A stretch of 64,000 nt of DNA from positions 124,001-188,000 of the forward strand of contig NADL03000529.1 in the NCBI GenBank assembly GCA_002205965.3, read 5' to 3'. The stretch is from Kappaphycus alvarezii (lineage: Eukaryota > Rhodophyta > Florideophyceae > Gigartinales > Solieriaceae). Of this stretch, positions 58,888-64,000 are shown piece by piece. Every line of letters starts with the position of its first letter. Position 1 is the stretch's first letter. A program made the translations under genes and the position numbers. The notes beneath the pieces are model-generated. The model was not told where the DNA came from. It did no database searches and was given only the letters and a program-made list of their open reading frames with translations.

Positions 58888-60729
58888 ATGTACCCCAATG
58901 GCAATGGGCACGCGTCCACGGGACCGCACGTCAAGTTTGTGCTTGTGTCCGGTGGGGTAATCTCTGGCATTGGCAAGGGGCTTACGGCGTCTTCGTTGGG
59001 AGTCTTGCTCAAATGTTGTGGGTGGCGTGTGACCGCGATAAAGATAGACCCGTATCTAAACACAGATGCGGGTACTATGTCTCCGTTTGAGCATGGTGAA
59101 GTTTTTGTTATGGATGATGGTGGGGAGGCTGATTTGGATTTGGGCAACTATGAACGCTTTTTGGATGTTACTTTGAGTCGTGATAACAATATCACCACCG
59201 GCAAAATTTACTCGCAGGTGTTGGAGCGCGAGAGAAAGGGTTCGTATCTTGGGAAAACAGTACAGGTGGTGCCGCATGTGACGGATGCGATTCAGGAGTG
59301 GATTATGCGGGTAGCGACGACACCAGATCAGGATGGCTTGGTACCGGAGATTTGTGTCATTGAATTGGGTGGTACCATCGGTGACATTGAGAGCATGCCG
59401 TTTGTAGAAGCGTTGCGACAGCTGAGGTACAATGTAGGCGACGTGAATTTCTGTTCTGTGTTTGTGTCGTTGATTCCCATGCTGGGCGTCGTCGGGGAGC
59501 AAAAGACAAAGCCCACACAACATGGAGTGAAAAACATATCGTCCATGGGACTGTCACCGCAATTGATCGTGTGTCGTTCCGAGCAACCGCTACGCGACGA
59601 AACTAAAAAGAAGCTGGCATTATTTTGCCAAGTTGCACCAGATGCAGTGGCCAGTGTACACGATGTGTCCAACACATACCGAATCCCAATGATGCTACAA
59701 GAACAGGGGGTATGCAACCTGCTAATCCGCACTCTGCATCTGGTATGGCGTTTACCGACGAGGCTTGAAAAGTGGGGTCGGATGGCGGCTGGGGCGGACC
59801 GTGCGAGTAAAACGGTGAGGATTTGCCTGGTTGGAAAGTACACCGGGCACTCTGACGCGTACTTGAGTGTAATTCGTGCGTTGCAACACGCGGGAATGGC
59901 AGTAGGCCGTACGGTGGATGTGGGATGGGTCGAGTCGAGTGACCTGGAGTTTGCGGGGCATGCGGTGCATGATACGACTTCATCGCCGAATGGGACAGTA
60001 GTGGGTGAGGTTGCGGCGCGTGGAGGAGTGGGGAATATCAGTCCGGGTGAGGCTGCGATGCGACATGAAGCGGCATGGGAGGTGCTGAAAAGCGCGGACG
60101 GGATATTGGTGCCTGGTGGGTTTGGGGACCGCGGGGTGGAGGGGAAGATTAGCGCTGTATCGTATGCGAGGGAGAGGTGTGTGCCGTTTTTGGGGATTTG
60201 TTTAGGGATGCAAATGGCGGCTGTGGAGGCGGTGAGAAGGGTGTTTGAGGAGGAGAGGGCGAATTCGATGGAGTTTGATAGTGTGGCGCCGGTGCATGCG
60301 GTGGTGCATATGCCCGAGGTGAATGCGGAGCGGATGGGAGGAACGATGCGATTGGGTGTGAGGAAGACGAACATTTTGACGGAGGATTGCTTGGCGGCGT
60401 GGTTGTATGGGGGACAGCCGGTGTATGAGCGGCATCGACATCGGTACGAGGTGAATCCGGTGGTTGTGGATAGGTTGGAGAGGGAGGATGGAATTCGGTT
60501 TGTGGGGAAAGATGAGAGTGGGAAGAGAATGGAGATATTGGAACGTTCGAACCATCCGTTCTTTTTGGGTACGCAGTATCATCCGGAGTTTAAGAGTCGG
60601 CCTGGACGACCGTCGCCGCCGTTTGTGGGATTGGTTATGGCAGCAGCTGGCATGGCGTTGGATCGAGAGTCGGTGCAAAGGGTTGTGGGGAGTATTCGTA
60701 GTCAGGATCCTTGGAGAGATACCGAGTAA
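58888..60729 (+). CDS. CTPS: CTP synthase (EC 6.3.4.2)
   Basis: An intronless 613-residue frame converts UTP to CTP with ATP and glutamine, the last step of de novo CTP formation, in the cytosol (often in filaments). The N-terminal synthetase domain has KFVLVSGGVISGIGKGLTAS with the P-loop Lys 30, IKIDPYLNTDAGTMSPFEHG and ELGGTIGDIESMPF. The C-terminal class I glutaminase has PGGFGDRGVEGK, the nucleophile Cys 438 in FLGICLGMQ, and His 565/Glu 567 in QYHPEFKSRPG. Length suits eukaryotic CTP synthases. The ATG at 58888 is used; the frame extends upstream only to a GTG at 58855. All catalytic motifs are intact. It lies 515 bases after the RING-H2 gene on the same strand. Confidence 0.97.
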   Translation: MYPNGNGHASTGPHVKFVLVSGGVISGIGKGLTASSLGVLLKCCGWRVTAIKIDPYLNTDAGTMSPFEHGEVFVMDDGGEADLDLGNYERFLDVTLSRDNNITTGKIYSQVLERERKGSYLGKTVQVVPHVTDAIQEWIMRVATTPDQDGLVPEICVIELGGTIGDIESMPFVEALRQLRYNVGDVNFCSVFVSLIPMLGVVGEQKTKPTQHGVKNISSMGLSPQLIVCRSEQPLRDETKKKLALFCQVAPDAVASVHDVSNTYRIPMMLQEQGVCNLLIRTLHLVWRLPTRLEKWGRMAAGADRASKTVRICLVGKYTGHSDAYLSVIRALQHAGMAVGRTVDVGWVESSDLEFAGHAVHDTTSSPNGTVVGEVAARGGVGNISPGEAAMRHEAAWEVLKSADGILVPGGFGDRGVEGKISAVSYARERCVPFLGICLGMQMAAVEAVRRVFEEERANSMEFDSVAPVHAVVHMPEVNAERMGGTMRLGVRKTNILTEDCLAAWLYGGQPVYERHRHRYEVNPVVVDRLEREDGIRFVGKDESGKRMEILERSNHPFFLGTQYHPEFKSRPGRPSPPFVGLVMAAAGMALDRESVQRVVGSIRSQDPWRDTE

Positions 60730-61240
60730 TGCCGAGAAATCTTTGTTAGCGAAACGAGGGAACGGTGGGACGCCGATATGTAGCGAGTCGGGGATCAGGT
60801 GATCGCAGATCAACGATCAGTGATTTATTTTACAGTACTTTGTAGTGCATTACAGTATGTGATAAATGGTGATGATGATTATTTTTATTCACTGTATGAG
60901 GGATGTACGTAATGCAAACGCGGACTCGATCACCAGTTCAAATTTTCAAATCACGAAAAATCCCTCGAAAAAATAAGAAATTCTTGTTCACATCTCCGAC
61001 TTGTCGACAAGCTTTTGTCCATTTTGCTTTTTTTATCCTTCGGTCGCCTCGATTCTGGTCGCTTCGCTCGCCCGTGTGGGGTCCTGGCACTTTCATCCTC
61101 CAATCCCTCGCATTTTCTCGTCGCGTCTTGACTTTCCTTCTACTTAGCATACCGAGCCCGAGCAAACAACCCCTCCAACTTTTCCTTCCCGTCCCCCTCT
61201 CGTCACCATCCCCCCCATCCTCCCTCCCCCCTTTCCCGTC
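60730..61240. other. Intergenic spacer with pyrimidine-rich 3' half
   Basis: ACAGTACTTTG and TTACAGTATG words occur near 60832-60858. Pyrimidine-rich sequence runs from 61100 to the next ATG, probably the 5' leader of the following gene. Confidence 0.5.
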
Positions 61241-64000
61241 ATGACCCTTCCACACGAATTGCCCAAAGTCGTAACCGAACTCCAATCGCATCGTCACCAA
61301 TCCGTTCGAAAACTTCGTGCCATAGCAAACGATTTCATCCAAGGGATCACCGAGCAGGCCATTTCCACTTTTCACTTTCTGCCCCTCCAAACTCATCTTC
61401 TCTCATCTCTGCCTCTTCCCCCCCCAGAACCTAGTCAACCGATCCCTCCCTCCGCCTCCGCTCCAACTACTCGTTCACGCCCTTCAAAACGCGATGCACT
61501 TACCGCTGGTCTCCATGAGCATCATGCACGCCCCACCAGACGCACCCGACATGCCATACAATCCAAAGTTTTGCAAAAGGCAATCGTATCAGATAAGGAG
61601 AATACCGACTTGCCACGTGCTGCAAAGGGGAAACGCATGCGCACACGACGAGCACCCAGGCCTCCTTTGAAACCTGTCCCTGTTAACAGCGACACCGCCA
61701 ACCAAGAAACCCCAGTCACTCGTGATAGTAAGCATCATCAGCCGGAAGATGCCGTGGCGCCTGCCAACATGTCCGCAGAGGCGTCCCTGGAAGAGATACA
61801 AACGGAGGAGGGTCCAAAAATCGATGAAAAGACAGAACAGGAGAGAGAAGAGACAAATGGAAACAAGGTGGAGGAAAAGACTTGTATCGCTGACAAGGAG
61901 GAGGACAACAAAGTTGCTGATAAACCGGCGCCCAGCAAAAAACAGAAAGGGAAGAGGAGGGTGGGGAGGGAAAGGGGGAGAAAACGTCGTAGAAATGGCG
62001 CGGAGGTTGTCAAAGGCGAGCATGCAGAAGCTTCAGGCCTTGCAGAGAATTCTGTTACGAAGGTCCCCGATGTTGCAGGCCAACCTCATGCAAATGAAAA
62101 GTCTTCATGTGACGCGGAGGATAAGCTCGAGGTAGAGGAAGGAGCGCCTTCACAAGCAGAATCGCAGCCATCCCTCGACGCTCGTGATCCTGGATCTCCA
62201 CCCAAGGACCTTCACCAGGCACATTCGAATCAAGATTTATCCGATGACGAAAGTCCGATTATTAAACGACGTCAACGGAGGAGGGTGAAACGTAATCAAG
62301 ACAGGGAAGCTACAGTGTCCTCCGCATCGAGTGTTTTTGACGAAAACATTGCCCCCGACGACAATCATTCATTCCCCGAAAAGGTGACCCCTCCGAGCAA
62401 GGTGAAAGGAGGAGCTGCAGAAGTGAACCAGGATGAGAGCAGTGGCGATAACCACGCTGATTCTGTGGATGACATCGCTGAGGCGTTGACGGGTCTGCCT
62501 GAAGAACAAGGAAAAACTGAATCAGGTCAGTCTGATACAAAAACTCCCTTGACAGACTCCTCGGCTGCAGACCTGAAAGCTTCTTCTCCTAGTCCAGCGC
62601 CTACAGAAGAGCCAACTTCCGCGAAAAGCCGTGCTTCTGATCCGCACGCGGACAGTTATCGCCCTGACATCATACCGGATGACAAAAAAGAAGAAGAAAA
62701 TCGCAATGGGCAACCCTCTATTGTGGCCTCAAAGAAACAAGACCTAGATGAGGGATCCGTTTCAAACTCTGCCCTGTCACCCAAACTGCAGCAAAGTGAT
62801 GCACGTTATCGAACTGAGCCAGAAGTATTCCCAATGAGTACCCTTTTCACGGTTGGAAAAGACGGAATGATTGGTCAGGCCACTGTTGGAGCTCTGTCGC
62901 AGTTAGCGTCAACACCGGCCACTGGTTGCAGAGAACAAGTCGAAGAGGAAACAGCGGTTGAGGCAAGCAACCATCGGTCGACTCGATTGTTCAACCCCAA
63001 GACAAGCATCTACCCGTCGTCTAGGAAACCTCCACTTCTGTGTACCAAGAAAGCGGTAAGCTCAACCGCCAAAACCATCCAAGCTCCGCTGAAAATTGAT
63101 GCCAACCCAAGCGTCAGCGAGGGTGTACCGTCGCAACCCGCAGCGAGGATTCGAAAGCACATCTCTTTCAAAGAGTCAGTTTCTTGCGATCCTCAAAGCC
63201 ATAAATCAACCACTGAGGAACCAGATGTCTCACGACCTACAGATGTGGAGGTTCCCGGTGGTGATGAGTACCAGGTATCTTCTATAGAACCCGAGGAGGA
63301 GGAGAGCGAATATCTTACTTCACCACGGAAACGCCAAACTTGCGGGGAGTCGTCAACCAGCTCAGCACTACTTAACGTGCGAGGCTCCGTGGCTTTCAAC
63401 ACACAGCCTAGTGATGTAAGGTCTCCTTCACGCGATTCAACAAGGATAAAGTCCTTCTTCAAGGAAGGCCCATATCCCAATTTCCGTATGAACAATCCCA
63501 AAACAGCTCCCGGACAACGAGCGTTTCCTCCGCGAACTGACAAGAAATTGACCAAGAGTGCCTATAGACAGCGTATCGAGAGATTGCACGCAGATGCGCA
63601 TGCGTCGGGTATCGTAAGTGGGAATACACAAAACCTGGCCGAAAGTGATCCATACCCTTCAGAAAGCAAAACTTCTTACGAGGTTATGAAAGCCGATAAA
63701 GCTTTTGTTCCCTCGGCCGCCCAAAGAGCGCCAGAGCCCTCCCCTGACATTGAGAACAAGAGTTCGGAGGACTTGAGGGATGGTAGTCTTCGGGATTCCG
63801 GACCGCCCCAGATGCCAGTGCTAGAAGAACAGAAGAATATCACAACCAATACCAAGGAGAGCGAAAGTCCGAGGCTTTGCGTCACCACAAGACACGTATC
63901 CAGTAACGCATCTTCAACTACATCAACGGAAAGGTGCGGGAATGATAAGGCCAATCGGGTTGAGGAACATCTTCAGAAAGAACAATCGCCATCCTTGGAT
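61241..64000 (+). CDS. Large Ser/Glu/Lys-rich protein of unknown function, 3' end beyond window
   Basis: An uninterrupted 920-codon frame from ATG 61241 reaches the window edge with no stop. The first 60 residues are the most ordered (HELPKVVTELQSHRHQSVRK, AIANDFIQGITEQAISTFHF, probably helical). The rest is disordered: SRPSKRDAL and HARPTRRTRHA basic patches, a nuclear-signal-like KKQKGKRR...RGRKRRRNG near residues 230-250, IIKRRQRRRVKR near 345, and many acidic/Ser segments with SP/TP sites. Such composition suggests a nuclear, chromatin- or chromosome-associated protein, possibly regulated by phosphorylation, but I recognise no domain; any signature domain may lie past the window. A passing resemblance of the basic-helical start to inner-centromere-type proteins is too weak to name it. 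Confidence 0.85.
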   Translation, partial: MTLPHELPKVVTELQSHRHQSVRKLRAIANDFIQGITEQAISTFHFLPLQTHLLSSLPLPPPEPSQPIPPSASAPTTRSRPSKRDALTAGLHEHHARPTRRTRHAIQSKVLQKAIVSDKENTDLPRAAKGKRMRTRRAPRPPLKPVPVNSDTANQETPVTRDSKHHQPEDAVAPANMSAEASLEEIQTEEGPKIDEKTEQEREETNGNKVEEKTCIADKEEDNKVADKPAPSKKQKGKRRVGRERGRKRRRNGAEVVKGEHAEASGLAENSVTKVPDVAGQPHANEKSSCDAEDKLEVEEGAPSQAESQPSLDARDPGSPPKDLHQAHSNQDLSDDESPIIKRRQRRRVKRNQDREATVSSASSVFDENIAPDDNHSFPEKVTPPSKVKGGAAEVNQDESSGDNHADSVDDIAEALTGLPEEQGKTESGQSDTKTPLTDSSAADLKASSPSPAPTEEPTSAKSRASDPHADSYRPDIIPDDKKEEENRNGQPSIVASKKQDLDEGSVSNSALSPKLQQSDARYRTEPEVFPMSTLFTVGKDGMIGQATVGALSQLASTPATGCREQVEEETAVEASNHRSTRLFNPKTSIYPSSRKPPLLCTKKAVSSTAKTIQAPLKIDANPSVSEGVPSQPAARIRKHISFKESVSCDPQSHKSTTEEPDVSRPTDVEVPGGDEYQVSSIEPEEEESEYLTSPRKRQTCGESSTSSALLNVRGSVAFNTQPSDVRSPSRDSTRIKSFFKEGPYPNFRMNNPKTAPGQRAFPPRTDKKLTKSAYRQRIERLHADAHASGIVSGNTQNLAESDPYPSESKTSYEVMKADKAFVPSAAQRAPEPSPDIENKSSEDLRDGSLRDSGPPQMPVLEEQKNITTNTKESESPRLCVTTRHVSSNASSTTSTERCGNDKANRVEEHLQKEQSPSLD

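Noticed and set aside
59328-60374. 348-codon minus-strand frame
   Set aside because: It lies wholly antisense to the intact CTP synthase gene and is a shadow of its codon bias.
60903-61244. 113-codon plus frame before the last gene
   Set aside because: Pyrimidine-rich leader of the following gene; no protein features.
1-64000. CRISPR arrays, rRNA genes and bacterial operons
   Set aside because: No regularly spaced identical repeats or rRNA text; introns and gene families show a eukaryotic genome.

Overview
The window is nuclear DNA of an intron-poor, transposon-rich eukaryote. Evidence: short GT-AG introns (65-119 nt) in host genes and in one transposase; a TACTAAC branch site in one intron; eukaryotic families (an NT-type C2 coiled-coil protein, a severin/fragmin-type gelsolin protein, a membrane RING-H2 protein, eukaryotic-length CTP synthase); and LTR and Harbinger transposons. 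Compact genes between repeat blocks would suit a florideophyte red alga or an early-diverging fungus, but the sequence alone does not settle the lineage.

Layout. 1-21.8 kb is nested, decayed mobile DNA: a gag remnant with a CCHC knuckle, two copies of a retroelement 3'-end repeat, an antisense Ty3/gypsy integrase fragment, a degenerate chromodomain Ty3/gypsy element with diverged LTRs (about 5403-13733), an insert carrying a C2H2 finger, and a PIF/Harbinger transposase pseudogene with a recognisable intron. 21.8-27.1 kb is a gene island: the C2/coiled-coil gene (+) and the severin-like gene (-) converge 344 bp apart, and each has a self-complementary GTACTGTAC-type array upstream. 29.0-34.4 kb is a young Ty1/copia element with near-identical 482-bp LTRs, a probable target duplication, an initiator-Met half-tRNA primer site and one long frame broken by a single stop. 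34.4-47.8 kb is AT-rich with no gene I can support. 47.8-49.8 kb holds a decayed two-gene Harbinger transposon whose transposase and Myb-like genes overlap tail to tail. 52.9-57.0 kb is low-complexity and repeat-rich. 57.0-64.0 kb is a second gene island, all on +: RING-H2 membrane protein, CTP synthase, and a long Ser/Glu/Lys-rich protein that runs off the window.

The most unusual signal is structural. The Ty3/gypsy remnant is packed with perfect short hairpins (7-9 bp stems, loops of 1-4 nt), in former coding as well as non-coding parts, far above chance by eye. The palindromic GTAC arrays near host gene starts may be a related phenomenon. Host genes do not form an operon or an obvious shared pathway; the only functional partnerships visible are inside the transposons.
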